From positions 69,579,760 through 69,643,759 of the forward strand of contig NC_079499.1 in assembly GCF_030052815.1 (NCBI RefSeq): DNA of 64,000 nucleotides, in the 5' to 3' direction. Source of the stretch: Hevea brasiliensis. Taxonomy: Eukaryota; Streptophyta; Magnoliopsida; Malpighiales; Euphorbiaceae. Shown one piece after another: positions 49,538 to 61,344 of this stretch; the first letter of the stretch is position 1, and every line of letters starts with the position of its first letter. The position numbers and the translations under genes are program-made. A model generated the notes under the pieces. It did no database searches. It saw only the letters and a list, made by a program, of their open reading frames with translations, and was not told the DNA's origin.

Positions 49538-50407
49538 CTTTGATTGTAACTTGCTAAACCTTCACCAAACTTCTCAAATTTGGTGTCAATATCTTCCTTG
49601 TGATGTGTAGACAAAGTTTAATGAAGAACCCTAGGTGATTTGGGGTTGAAATGAGGGATTAGATGAGCTTGGAGAAAACGTTAATGGTGGACTTATCCTT
49701 TTCTCAATTCGGAAATGTTGGGAGAATTGGAGAAGATGAAGAATTCAGATGGCATTTTTGACTTACACCTGCCCCATTACATGTTTAATTTATTCATTAG
49801 TGGACCACTCATCCATTTAACAATATAATAAGCTTAAATGTGTTATTTACACATTTTTCACTCCATTTTTGGCTATTTGTATTAGGTACCACTAAATTAA
49901 TTTTTTATTTTATTTTCTAAGTGTAATATTATTTATTTTTAATGGACATTTAGGTCAAAAGACAATTCGGGGTGTCAAATGACCATAATGCCCCTGTTCG
50001 GGTTACGTTCCCAATTTTTCGGTAACACCGGGTTTTGTCTGTTTTTCGATTTCTCACTTTTCTTTGTACTAATTATTTAATTTTTCTTTGATCTTTCTAA
50101 TGATATTTATTCTTCAATAAGGTTCTATTTAAGTCCTAAAAATGTTTTCCAGGGTTCCCATGATCCGAGGGCTAGTCAACGGCCTGTGGCTTCCAAGGTC
50201 ACCATCGCTAGGGTTCCCGGCTCGCTTAACTTGGTTACATTTCTTTGCTATGATTTTTCCTTTGTTTTTCTTATGTTTTCTTTTCTTGTATTTCATTATT
50301 TTATGTCTCGTCACTCTTATTAAAGTGTGGTTCTAGGCATCCTAGCTGTCCGGTCAACACTAGTCACTGGAACAGCAGAACGCACTACCGAACTTAGGGG
50401 TGTTACA

Positions 50408-50421
50408 ATTCTCCCCCCCTT
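50408..50421 (-). other. Polypurine tract of nested element
   Basis: ATTCTCCCCCCCTTAA, the reverse complement of an AAGGGGGGGAGAAT tract, directly borders the 3' LTR. The FEDE-like end of pol (TTTCGTGGACGAAATT) lies just beyond it, as in full-length gypsy elements. Confidence 0.85.
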
Positions 50422-51439
50422 AAATAAATTTCGTCCACGAAATTTTTACCCAGTAGCCATCTTACAATAGTCATACGTTTATTTCTCCTTTCTATATGAT
50501 AGTATAATCTTCTTTTTCTCCAATTTGTATAAGACTTTTAACAATCTAATACAATGTTTACTTTGTTTGGATAACACCAATCTCCTCTTACTATTGTGTT
50601 GTCTAATATTTTGGTTCACGTTCCTTCTTGAATGACCCTTGAGGTCATGTTAGAATCATTCATCAGTCATTGGTCCTCTGACCATTCTAGTCCATAGTCT
50701 TCCTCACATTTGTAATATTTCTTTGTTACACATGAATCAACTGTTCAATTCTCTACTTTCATAACTCTTTTTATCTGTTAATATTCTATAACTTACTTCC
50801 TTTTGTACTGAACTATAACCTTTCGATATTTTAACTTTTGAGTTTTAGATCCCTAAGTAGGATTTTCAAACTTATTTCTAACAATTAAATTCTGTCATGG
50901 CATAACTATACCAAAACAGATGCCGTTGGCAACTATTCTTATCTAGGTGTACTATCGGGTGATGCGTAGCTCTACACAATAATCTCAAGTCGATCTTGTA
51001 ATCTGCGACTACGGTATAAACATCAAGAACATTGCATAGTTACTACGATACATCCCAATAGATCAAACTTTGTTATCTTTTATTCTTTTTGAATTCACGA
51101 TATTCGAATCTTATTCGATTACAATATCCATTAGCAATTTCTAGATAACCTCCTTGCTCTCATCTAGAGCAATTCCATTCTTGCATCTTACTTTTACGTC
51201 CTCTTGCCTTACATTAAGTAGGCTCGCCAATTAGCTTTATAATTTATGGTGTGTTAGAAAATACTTTTACGATAAACTCTTTCAAAACTAATTTCACTTA
51301 TTATCACAATCCTTATCTTAAGGGCTAATCACTAATGCGTCAAAATTTATTCCTCAGAAAGGAATAACAACAGAACATATAGTTCTAACACTAACATAAA
51401 AATATGCAAACTCCAGGTCAAACAATACATATATATATC
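50422..51439 (-). other. Non-coding domain replacing pol, nested element
   Basis: About 1 kb without an ORF. Minus-strand blocks match copies A and B, for example AATTTTGAAAGAGTTT near 51280 and CTATTGGGATGTATCG near 51060. It is more diverged than A is from B, in keeping with the different LTR subfamily. Confidence 0.75.
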
Positions 51440-52443
51440 TTAGTTGCTAATTGAGATAGTACCAGCAATGATGTCAAAAGTCTCAGTCTCTTTTCTGTCG
51501 TATAGCGTATACTCTAGTTGAAGCATCACCTGTTTTGGCTGATTCACGTGAGTCGACTTCTAGGTGTACTACCCCTACCTCTACCTTTGCCTCTACTAGC
51601 GATGGTGAACTCTTTGGGGTAGAAACTTGGGTTGATCCCTTTGGTGTAGTAAATGATCCGAACGACTGGATTTACACAATCCCTAGCAAAATGGCAGTCT
51701 CTCCACGGTTAAAACATGCTCCTACGACTCTATAACATAGCCCACTATGTGGTTTACCACAAGTTTCACAAAGTCGATCCGACAGCGCATTTACGGGTTT
51801 ACGTTGAGTTTCTTTGATCGGATCGAGGTGGTTTACGTCCAAAGATCTATCTCTACCGGACTTCTTACTATCTCTGTCGTATCCCCAAAGTTTTCCTCTT
51901 TCGGTAGGACCACTAGAACTACATTCTGTGACTTTCCCTCTTTTACGCCTTCTCGATTTCTTTTTCTCAAGAGCCGCTTGATTCAATTCTTTCTAATTCT
52001 AGTGCTTGAGAAATAAGTTCAGAGAAGTTGTTATGTTTGAATCCGACCACTTGTAATCTGATACTAGGCTTCAAGCCGGTTTCAAACCTCTTACATCTCT
52101 CCCTACTGGTAGAAAGTAGACTTACTGCATAATGGCTTAGGCGAGAGAATTCCCTTTCATACTCATTGATGCCCCTGTTTGGACTTAGGAATTCTTGACC
52201 ACGGTCTACATAAGCATCAGGGACATATTTTTGCCTGAATTCCCTGAGGAAGTCATTCCATGTTAGCACTGCAGATTCTACCAGACTGTGGGGAATGGTT
52301 TTCCACCAATCATAAGCATCCCCCTGTAGCAAAGATACTGAGTACTCAAATCTGAGCTCCTCTGTGCAATGCAGTTTCTTGAATACCCTATCCATCCTTT
52401 CTAACCACTGTTCTGCCTCTAGAGGATCTACTGTCCCCTTGAA
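51440..52443 (-). pseudogene. gag: Gag of nested element, N-terminus replaced by LTR
   Basis: Minus-strand gag from the FKGTVDPLEAEQWLERMD block (from 52443) through YDWWKTIPHSL near 52310, FRQKYVPDAY near 52215 and LISQALELERIES near 51990. The stretch to about 51967 is open. Frame changes follow, with LCETCGKPHSGLC near 51755 and a damaged CFN knuckle near 51720. The end at 51440 corresponds to the gag stop of copies A and B. The gag start and about 90 residues are missing: residues upstream of FKGT (..SYNQR) come from LTR sequence read in frame. It is cut off from any primer site and is inactive. Confidence 0.9.
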
Positions 52444-53310
52444 CCTTTGATTGTAACTTGCTAAACCTTCACCAAACTTCTGAAATTTGGTGTCAATATC
52501 TTCCTTGTGATGTGTAGACAAAGTTTAATGAAGAACCCTAGGTGATTTGGGGTTGAAATGAGGGATTAGATGAGCTTGGAGAAAACGTTAATGGTGGACT
52601 TATCCTTTTCTCAATTCGGCAATGTTGGGAGAATTGGAGAAGATGAAGAATTCAGATGGCATTTTTGACTTACACCTGCCCCATTACATGTTTAATTTAT
52701 TCATTAGTGGACCACTCACCCATTTAACAATATAATAAGCTTAATGTGTTATTTACACATTTTTCACTCCATTTTTGGCTATTTGTATTAGGTACCACTA
52801 AATTAATTTTTCATTTTATTTTCTAAGTGTAATATTATTTATTTTTAATGTAAATTTAGGTCAAAAGACAATTCGGGGTGTCAAATGACCATAATGCCCT
52901 GTTAGATTACGTTCGATTTTTCGGTAACACCGGGTTTTGTCTGTTTTTCGATTTCTCACTTTTCTTTGTACTAATTATTTAATTTTTCTTTGATCTTTCT
53001 AATGATATTTATTCTTCAATAAGGTTCTATTTAAGTCCTAAAAATGTTTTCCAGGGTTCCATGATCCAGTAGCTAGTCAACGGCCTGTGTTTCCGGTCTG
53101 ATCACCCATCGCTAGGGTTCCCGGCTCGCTTAACTTGGTTACATTTCTTTGCTATGATTTTCCTTTGTTTTTCTTATGTTTTCTTTTCTTGTATTTCATT
53201 ATTTTATATCTCGTCACTCTTATTAAAGTATGGTTCTAGGCATCCTAGCTGTCCGGTCGGCACTGGTCACCAGAACAGCAGAACGCACTACCGAACTTAG
53301 GGGTGTTACA
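52444..53310 (-). repeat. 5' LTR of nested element, ending at the splice donor
   Basis: The first 867 bp of the LTR (element sense, 53310 down to 52444) match the 3' LTR from 50407 to 49537. Homology stops at ATCAAAGG, that is, at the GT of the conserved donor, and gag follows. The remaining 3 kb of LTR, the primer site and the gag start are missing. Confidence 0.85.
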
Positions 53311-53790
53311 TATTTCTTCATATTTTATGTCATATTAATTATTTACTTAATTGGACAAGTCGGCCAAAAATCACCTCTGAAGGCAAAATGACCAAAATGC
53401 CCTCCGTTTGGCTTAACGGGTCAAAATTGTCTATACCGATTGAAAAATTTTTCTAAATATTTTCTTGGCATTCTAATGCCATAGGAACCTCAATGACCCT
53501 TCTCTGGAGTCCCAAAAATTATTTTATGAATTTTTTTCCGGGTCTAGGGCTCCTCGTTGCGAGAACCACAACTTCCCTCTGGTTACCCCTCGCTAGGGTA
53601 CCGGCTCATTTGATTTAGTTGTATTTTATTTCTAAAATTTTTACTAAATTTTTCTTACTAATATTTGAGTTAATTATGGTTCCTGACTTTAATTTAAATA
53701 TTTTTCCGGACATTCTAGCTGTCCGGACCGACACCGGTCACCGGAACAGTAGAATGTACGGAGTTGATACCGGGAGGGTGTTACACTACC

Positions 53791-54640
53791 CAATAGTATA
53801 CAAGGATAAGAATAGTTGCAAACGATATCTGTTTTGGTATAGTTATAATAAGATGAAGTTTTCTTATTGGAAAGGAGTTTGAAAATCCTAACCTAGGATT
53901 TAAAACTCTAAAGTTAGAATATTGAAAGGTTATAGTTCAGTATAAAAGAAAATAATGACTACACATCAGTGCAAAATAAGCTATAGAATATCGATAGATA
54001 AAAATAAATAGAACAGTAAGAAATGAGAAAAATACTAGATGAGGAATTGCCACCAAGGCAAGCAATTTACTTAATATATGTAACGATATTCCGAACTATT
54101 TTATCAACAAAGAAATAAGTTAAACCAAAGCAAACAAGATAGTGCAAAATGACACATAGGCCTTGGTCATAAATGGAGATGGTAAGATAATGGTTATAGA
54201 CCTATGGCCAAGAAAGAAACGACCACAAAAGAAAATAATTGCTAAAACAATAGCAAGAAAAGACTAAAATATTCTAAACTAAACTAAAGGTTACATCAAA
54301 TGATTAAGAGATTTGATAAGAAAAGAGTAAAACTAAGTTCTCACCCATAGGATCACACGAGGTCCTAGAAAAACGGATCCACTAGCACACAAATTTGCTT
54401 ACCTTTAAAATTGAAATGAATTTGAATCTAACTTATGATAGAAGCTCATAAGGAAACTTGACACACGAGGTACGCAATCGATGGGTAAATAGTATTGGTT
54501 AAAGTACTATGGAACCATCATTCACGCCAGGAAGCTACTTAGGAGCGTGAATATGATATGAGGAGACAGCAACCACAACTGTTCAGAGACTGATACCAGG
54601 TAAAATTTCGAGGACGAAATTATTTTAACGGGGGGAGAAT
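53791..54640 (+). other. Non-coding domain of copy A, right part, and polypurine tract
   Basis: Continues 42480 after the solo LTR (CCAATAGTATACAAGG). It matches 60184-61036 in copy B. No ORF is credible. Near the end, AAATTTCGAGGACGAAAT is the usual last part of plant gypsy pol, so the 3' tip of pol survives. The polypurine tract GGGGGGAGA is at 54630-54638. Confidence 0.85.
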
Positions 54641-55539
54641 AGTAACACCCCTATTTGCATAGCCTGGTATATTTCACTGTTCCAGTGACCGGAGTCGGTC
54701 CGAACAATTAAGAGAATTAGGACCACACTTAAGACAACTAGATAAGCCATAAACATAAATAATTAGTAATTGTTAATTAGTTAAGTATAAATAAGAAAAA
54801 CATAATATAAGAAGTTAAACGAGCCGAGAGTCACAGAGATGGGTAACCTTCTCAGGAACGACTGCGAAGTCGATTTAAACTCAAATTTCGAACAGTAAAA
54901 TGTGACGCCGTGGTCCTTAGGACCATTACAAACACAGTGGAAAGAGAAAATCATGAAAGAGAATTATTAAGCCACTCAAATAATTAGGTCAGTTATCCAA
55001 AAGAAATATTGAATTATTTGCAAACCGGGTTGAATCAGCTAGCAGCAATTTGGTCAATTGACCTCGAGAGCTGACTCCTGACCTAACTATCGAATAAAAT
55101 CGGAGAAAAGAAAATTTTGGAGTCGGGAATTAAATTAAAGAACTAATAAAAAAATAAATAAATAAATAAAAGAGAAAATGGAAAAAGTAAAGAGAGATGA
55201 CATCATGCATGATGACATAAGTATTTTTATTAAAATTTTATTTAATTGAAACTTATGGTCTTCCATAAGATAAAAAGAAAAGAAAAGAAAAGAAAAATAA
55301 AAAAAAAAAGAAATAAAGGTCTTCTTCCTTATCAAGTTGCCGCCTCACTCTACTCTCCCTCATATCACCATGAATAAAACTCCATTAAAGCTTGTTTCAA
55401 GCTTTTAAATCCCCCATTAAACCCTAAGTTCGTCCCCAATCACTCTATAAAACCTTATTTCCTTCCCTTGAGAAAGAAATTTAGCAAGAAAGAAAGAATA
55501 AAAGAGGAGAAAAATTAAAGATTGAATATCAAAGTTGAG

Positions 55540-55545
55540 GTAAGC
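55540..55545 (+). promoter_or_regulatory. Splice-donor consensus in LTR B
   Basis: AGTTGAG|GTAAGC, GT at 55540, 899 bp from the LTR start. The matching acceptor ends at 58471, 26 nt before the gag ATG. Use is inferred. Confidence 0.5.
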
Positions 55546-57585
55546 ACCCTAATTTGAAAACTTGAGATTTATTAGTTGTGTTGTAGCTTAAAGTAACTTA
55601 GAAACTAAAGAAATGAAATGAAACTAATTGTTGAGGGACCATGAGTAAATTTCGGCCAGCATGTTATGGAGGTGTATTTGCATGGTTTGATTGAATTTAA
55701 TATGTTAAGCAAGCTTGTATGGATGTGGTAATGAGATTGATATGCATTGAATTGGTTAAATGCAAGAATTTGTGAATTAGGGTTTTGGACATTAGTGTTT
55801 AGAGACCAAAAATGTGAAAAATTGGTAAAAGATGTCTTGGACCTAATTTGAAGTGAGAAATGGTCAATGGTGACCAAATGAAGTGTGTTGGAATGGTTGG
55901 AGTTGAAACCAAATTCGGATTAAGTGTGGTCATGCTGTCTCTTTGAGGGACCAAAACTGAAAATTTACAAGTCCAATTGGTATGAGACCAACGGGGAATG
56001 AAAATAGACACTAAATGACACAAATTTCATTTAGGAAGTATGCCCAAAAAGTGACCAAAACCTAGTGAACAAATTGACCAAACTTGGAAAATCTCAGTCT
56101 ACCCAGTACAAACTAATCAAATGAATAGTGTTTGTTCATTTGGCTATAACTTGAGCTAGGCAGGTCTAAATGACCTGAAATTTTACCAGTGGACAAATGA
56201 GATATAGACCTAAAACTTTTGTGAAGGACACAAACCCAAATCATGCCATTAACCAAGTCATTTGGCCACCCAAATTTGGTGACCTAAAACTGCTAGAACC
56301 AAAATTTGCTCAGAAAATTGGGTTGAGTCTAATCCGGCAACCATGGTTCAAATTGCTATAACTTGAGATACAAAACTCCAATTGGAGTGATTCAAAAAGA
56401 AGAATAAACTTAAGACAATATAGAACATTTTCTATGAAGAAAGTTTTTCCAAATTTCAACAGTAAGATGACCAATGGCACAGTGCAACCTTAGACACCAA
56501 AACTAAAAATTTATCAAATTTGCCTAAAAGACTTAGAATTTGAATAAACAACCAAAACCAACAAATTTAATGATCAAAATGTGGTATGTAGGTGAAGTTG
56601 GAATTCCCATACCTATTAAGCCTTAGAAAGTCAACAATTTGTCTTAAATAGTATAGTGTATAGTAACCCCGAAACACAAAATTTCAAGAACATCGAGTTT
56701 AGCACGTTAGAGCTAGGTAAAAGTGAAGTTAAATTTATTTTTTGGATTTATGCTAAGTTATAGTATTGAAACACTGTGAAACTGTGTGTTTCAGCTTAAA
56801 AAGACTTGGAAGGTCTGAGAGACTGAGTCAAGGCCTAGAGGCGACTCACGTCAGGTTTGTGCACAAAAATTTTAAATTATAGTTTTCATAATGGAAATTG
56901 ATTTGTTATACATTGTGAATGTGTTTGTTCATTATGAATTTCAAGAATGTTGTGTTGCCTATTCTACAATGGAAATTTGGAATGAAAGTTATTTATTGAT
57001 TTGTATGAAATATGTAAACAATATGGTTTTGAATTTAGTTATGGCTTTGAAAATCTTATTGAAAAAAAAAATAGTGTGTTGCCTACTTTGTGAATGAAAA
57101 GTTTAGAGTGAAATATGATTTGTGAATTGTATAAAATTTTTGAATAACTTGATTTAAATTGTTTTTAATTCACACTTGGCATGGCAATACTAATATGTTC
57201 CTCCTCCACTTATGAGGTGAGTATGATATTTGATCACTTTCCTCCCTCTCTGACTTTCCAGTCTGAGGGGCGAGTTTGGATGAGTACTCATTAGCTAGCT
57301 AGCCACCTCACTCATTGATTTCGATTAGTGGGGTGAGTATGCCTTGTCGTAATGTACACACGACATGTTCGAAAATTTTTTGTCATGGCCTAAATGGTGA
57401 TATTGTTTGGCAACACTATGTTTAATAAATTGTTTGATCAAGTTGTGCTATATTAAGCTTTGAAAATCATGATTTGTTATAAATGTGATTTGAGAAAAAA
57501 GTTGTACAATGCGATTATGAGATTTTTGAATGATGATTTGTTCATAAATGTTTTATATTATGCATTTTATGATTTATTGTGCACC

Positions 57586-57607
57586 ACTGAGTATTTATAT
57601 GCTCAGT
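57586..57607 (+). promoter_or_regulatory. Conserved LTR hairpin in LTR B
   Basis: ACTGAGTAT pairs with ATGCTCAGT around TTAT. The one difference from LTR A makes a G-U pair, so the stem holds. An 18-A run follows 30 bp later (10 A in LTR A). Confidence 0.6.
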
Positions 57608-58315
57608 GATAGCTTTAACCTGCTGTCGCAGATAGAAAAAAAAAAAAAAAAAAGGACATAGCAGCAAAGCGAGCTGCTATAGTTAGAGAGGAGCACAATT
57701 GAAGAATTTTTGTACGGGTATTTGTCTATACCCTGGTAGTTTAGTTTGATGTAAATATGATAGTATGCATATGTATCTCTGTAATTTGAGCAGTTGTACA
57801 GATAAAATTGTAATAATATTATTTTTGAGATTTTGGATCTATAAATTAATTTATGATTGTAAATTAATGATTTAAAATGCAAAATGCATGAGTTTTGAAA
57901 TGTTTTGAGATATTAATTCTTGATTTGAAATTTGGATTTTGAGTTGAAGTGTTGTCATTGTTGTTGATTTGAAGTTTGGTGGTTGCAAATGAAGTTGTGA
58001 TTGAGAAATATATTGGGAGTGTTTTTATTTTCAGGTTTTGAAGAACTGTTTTCTCAAAATATAGACGGTACTCTGCCGAAATTTTTGTAAAAATTGCAGA
58101 GATTTTAAATATCCAAAAATTTGATTTATGTTTGGACTCTAAATGAAGGTTTTTAATATTACAAAAAATTTTACCCTCCAATTCCAAAATGAATGAAAAT
58201 TAAAATCCCTTGTAGTATATTTAATGGGTTACCGGTAGGTGAAGTCCGGTAATTCATTAGGTGTACTACGGGAACATGTTACATCTTATAAGGAGTAGGG
58301 TGTGACATGTTTTAG

Positions 58316-58327
58316 TGGTATAAGAGC
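58316..58327 (+). other. Primer-binding site, copy B, mutated
   Basis: TGGTATAAGAGC has A for C against the initiator tRNA-Met match seen in copy A. Confidence 0.9.
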
Positions 58328-58496
58328 GTGATTTTATAATAAATTTTGACTATATATGTGAATATTTCTTTGATAAGTACAGCTACTCAAGTGTCTTTAA
58401 TTGATACATATGACATATTTACATCATGAATATGCACTAACGGAGGTCAACCTCCTTGTGTTTGATCTCAGAAAGTAGAAATTTTGGAAAAAAGGA

Positions 58497-59784
58497 ATGG
58501 AAGAAGGAGATCATTCCATAGAACAATCTGTTGAGGCTGAGGTTCAAGGGGAAGCCCCAGCACTCCAGAACGTGAGTGGGTCAACCACTCCAGTTTCTAC
58601 TCCAGCACCGCAGTTCCCTGTTCAGTTTGCACAGTAGATGGCTGCGTTTTTCTAGCAAATAGTGGGAAATGTACCACCCCAAGCTCAAATGTAAGCACCT
58701 GTAGCACAACCACAGCCCTCAGCTCGGTAATATGAAAAATTGATGAAATTTGGAGCCACCGAGTTTAAGGGCACTGTGGATCCACTGGAGGCAGAACATG
58801 GTTGGAAAGAATGGAACGGATTTTTAGAAAGCTGCAGTGTACTGAAGAATTAAAATTTGAATATTCAGTATCTCTTCTCCAAGGGGATGCATATGAATGG
58901 TGGAAGACCATCCCCCATAGCCTGGTAGAATCTCCAGTCCTTACTTGGTTAGCTTTTTGAGGGAGTTTTGACAAAAGTGGGTCGCCGATGCATATGTGGA
59001 TATGAAGTTACAAGAATTCCTAAGTTTGAAAAGAGGGGACAGAACCATAGCAGAATATGAGAGAGACTTCTCTCGATTGAGCCACTACGCTAGATGTTTA
59101 GTCTCCACCCCCAGAGACAGATGTAAAAGGTTTGAGGCTGGGTTGAGGCCTAGCTTGAGAATGCAAGTGGTAGGGTTCTGACACCAGAATTTTTCTGAAT
59201 TGATTTCACAAGCCCTGGAACTGGAAAGGATAGAATTAGAATGGGCAGTGAAAAAGATTACACAAGAGAAAGAGAAAACTGAAAAGGTTACTGGTCAAGC
59301 TACTGAGAGTGGCTCTAGGAAAAGAAAACATTTTGGAGGATCTAGCTCGCGCGAATCAGGTAGAGGTATATCTTCTAGACAGAAACCATCCCAATCCGAT
59401 CAACAAACTCAAAAGAGACGCAGAAATATGCTATCAGATCGACTTTGTGAGACTTGTGGTAAACCACATAGTGGAATATGTTATAGAGCTATAGGAGCAT
59501 GTTTCAATTGTGGAGGGACTGGCCATTTTGCTAAGGATTGCATAAGTCCACGTCGTTATGGATCAATTACCATGGCAGAAGGATCAGCCCAAGTTTCTAC
59601 CCCGAAGAGTTTACCAACAATTGGTAGAGGCTGAGGCAGAGGTAGGGGTAGTACACCTGGAAGTTAGAGTACTGTGAATCAACCAGGACAAGGTGATGCT
59701 CCAGTGAGAGTATGCACTATGCTACAGAGGGACGAGGATGAGACTTCTGGTATGGTTGCTGGTATTTTCTCAATTCTTAACTGA
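58497..59784 (+). pseudogene. gag: Gag of copy B
   Basis: Same gag as copy A, from ATG 58497 to the stop at 59782-59784, but with at least one 1-nt deletion (near 58798, in the EAEQW block). It also has stops that copy A lacks: a CAG>TAG near 58635, and CAA>TAA at 58692 and near 58728. Some codons that are stops in copy A are intact here, such as the Trp near 58950 and the Gly in the zinc knuckle near 59510. This knuckle, CFNCGGTGHFAKDC, is complete. Open stretches are 58996-59181 and 59200-59634. It is inactive, and the two copies have decayed independently after sharing some stops, which were therefore present in the common source. Confidence 0.9.
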
Positions 59785-61036
59785 GATATGTATATGTGTA
59801 AAAAAAAAATCAATTTTGATATGTTAGTGACTAGTCTTTTTAAAATTAATTTTGAAAGAGTTTGTCAGTGAAAAGTATTTGCTAGCACACAAGAATTTGT
59901 AAAGTTGATTAGTAAGCCTAATTATGTCAGGAAAGAGAACCTAAAAGTAAGTTGTAGTAATATAGCTACCTTAGATGCAGGCAAGGGTATTACTGTTGAT
60001 AGATGTCAGTGGGTACCATAATCAAAATAAGTTTAAGACATTAGTGAATTTAAAAGAAATAAGATATAGGAAAGTTTGATCTATTGGGATGTATCGTAGT
60101 AACTATGCAATATTCTTGATGTTTGTGCTGTAAGCTGCAGATTGCAGTACTGACTTGGGATTTATTATATAGAGCTACGTACTACCCAATAGTATACAAG
60201 GATAAGAATAGTTGCAAACGATATCTGTTTTGGTATAGTTATAATAAGATAAAGTTTTCTTATTGGAAAGGAGTTTGAAAATCCTAACCTGGGATTTAAA
60301 ACTCTAAAGTTAGAATATTGAAAGGTTATAGTTCAGTACAAAAGAAAATAATGACTACACATCAGTGCAAAATAAGCTACAGAAATATCGATAGATAAAA
60401 ATAAATAGAACAGTAAGAAATGAAAAAAAATACTAGATGAGGAATTGCCACCAAGGCAAGCAATTTACTTAAGATGCGTAATGATTCCGAACTATTTTAT
60501 CAACAAAGAAATAAGTTAAACCAAAGCAAACAAGATAGTGCAAAATGACACATAGGGATTGATCATAAATGGAGATGGTAAGATAATGGTTATAGACCTA
60601 TGGCCAAGAAAGAAACGACCACAAAAGAAAATAATTGCTAAAATAATAGCAAGAAAAGACTAAAATATTCTAAACTAAACTAAAGGTTACATCAAATGAT
60701 TAAGAGATTTGATAAGAAAAGAGTAAAACTAAGTTCTCACCCATAGGATCACACGAGGTCCTAGAAAAGCGGATCCAATAGCACACAGATTTGCTTACCT
60801 TTAAAATTGAAATGAATTTGAATCTAACTTATGATAGAAGCTCATAAGGAAACTTGACACACGAGGTAAGCAATCGATGGGTAAATAGTATTGGTTAAAG
60901 TACTAAGGAACCATCATTCAAGCCAGGAAGCTACTTAGGAGCCTGAATAGGATATGAGGAGACAAAACCCACAACTGTTCAGAGACTGATACCAGGTAAA
61001 ATTTAGAGGATGAAATTATTTTAATGGGGGAAGAAT
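59785..61036 (+). other. Non-coding domain replacing pol, copy B, and polypurine tract
   Basis: Uninterrupted version of the domain split in copy A. It shows directly that gag is followed by about 1.25 kb without pol. The FEDE-like end of pol is at about 61000 and the polypurine tract GGGGGAAGA at 61026-61034. Confidence 0.85.
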
Positions 61037-61344
61037 AGTAATACCCCTATTTGCATAGCCTGGTATATTTCACTGTTCCGGTGACCGGAGTCGGTCCGAA
61101 CAATTAAGAGAATTAGGACCACACTTAAGAAAACTAGATAAGCCATAAACACAAAAAATTAGTAATTATTAATTAGTTAAGTATAAATAAGAAAAATAGA
61201 ACATAAGAAGTTAAACGAGCCGAGAGTCACAGCAATGGGTGACCTTCTCAGGAACGACTGCGAAGTCGATTTAATCTCAAATTTCGAACAGTAAAATGTA
61301 ATGCCGCGGTCCTTAGGACCATTACAAACATAGTGGAAAGAGAA
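61037..61344 (+). repeat. LTR C, truncated
   Basis: First 308 bp of a subfamily I LTR, starting AGTAATACCCC and cut by the next LTR at 61345. Confidence 0.9.

Larger units (their letters stand above)
46488..50407 (-). repeat. 3' LTR of the nested gag-only element
   Basis: Full 3,920-bp LTR on the minus strand, from TGTAACACCCCTAAG (at 50407) to GGGGTAGGGTGTAACA (at 46488). It resembles the LTRs at 7810 and 61345. No genes are seen in it. Confidence 0.9.
46488..53310 (-). mobile_element. Gag-only gypsy element, subfamily II LTRs
   Basis: Reverse-strand element bounded by TGTTACACC at 46488 and GGTGTTACA at 53310, with TATTT duplicated at 46483-46487 and 53311-53315. In element order: shortened 5' LTR (53310-52444), gag lacking its N-terminus (52443-51440), non-coding domain (51439-50422), polypurine tract (50421-50408) and full 3' LTR (50407-46488). 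Primer site and pol are absent. The shared 865 bp of the two LTRs are nearly identical, which suggests a fairly recent insertion. Confidence 0.9.
42481..53785 (-). mobile_element. Solo gypsy LTR, subfamily III, with nested element
   Basis: The reverse-strand LTR occupies 42481-46487 and 53316-53785, about 4.48 kb. It begins TGTGACACCCC and ends GGGTGTTACA. CTACC flanks it at 42476-42480 and 53786-53790. It contains no primer site, gag or pol of its own. The interruption at 46488-53310 is a separate insertion with TATTT duplicated. The same LTR type ends at position 975. No genes are seen in 43800-46480, which is LTR sequence. Confidence 0.9.
54641..58307 (+). repeat. LTR B, subfamily I, shared middle LTR
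   Basis: 3,667 bp, starting AGTAACACC (terminal T mutated) and ending GTGTGACA. Polypurine tract precedes it and a primer site follows, so it serves as 3' LTR for copy A and 5' LTR for copy B. Unlike LTR A it has TATAAAA at 55446-55452 (LTR A: CATAAAA). Confidence 0.95.
36947..61344 (+). mobile_element. Tandem gag-only gypsy array, LTR A-int-LTR B-int-LTR C
   Basis: Three collinear LTRs at 36947-40593, 54641-58307 and 61037-61344 (truncated) alternate with two internal regions. Without the nested insertion, the internal regions measure about 2.74 and 2.73 kb. Each has a primer site, gag, a non-coding 3' domain and a polypurine tract, but no protease, RT, RNase H or integrase. Sharing of the middle LTR is the product expected from unequal LTR recombination between adjacent or sister copies. 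A solo LTR carrying another element lies at 42481-53785. Confidence 0.85.

Noticed and set aside
53619..53882. An 87-codon ORF across the solo LTR end and copy A
   Set aside because: It crosses an insertion boundary (53785/53786), so it cannot be an ancestral gene.
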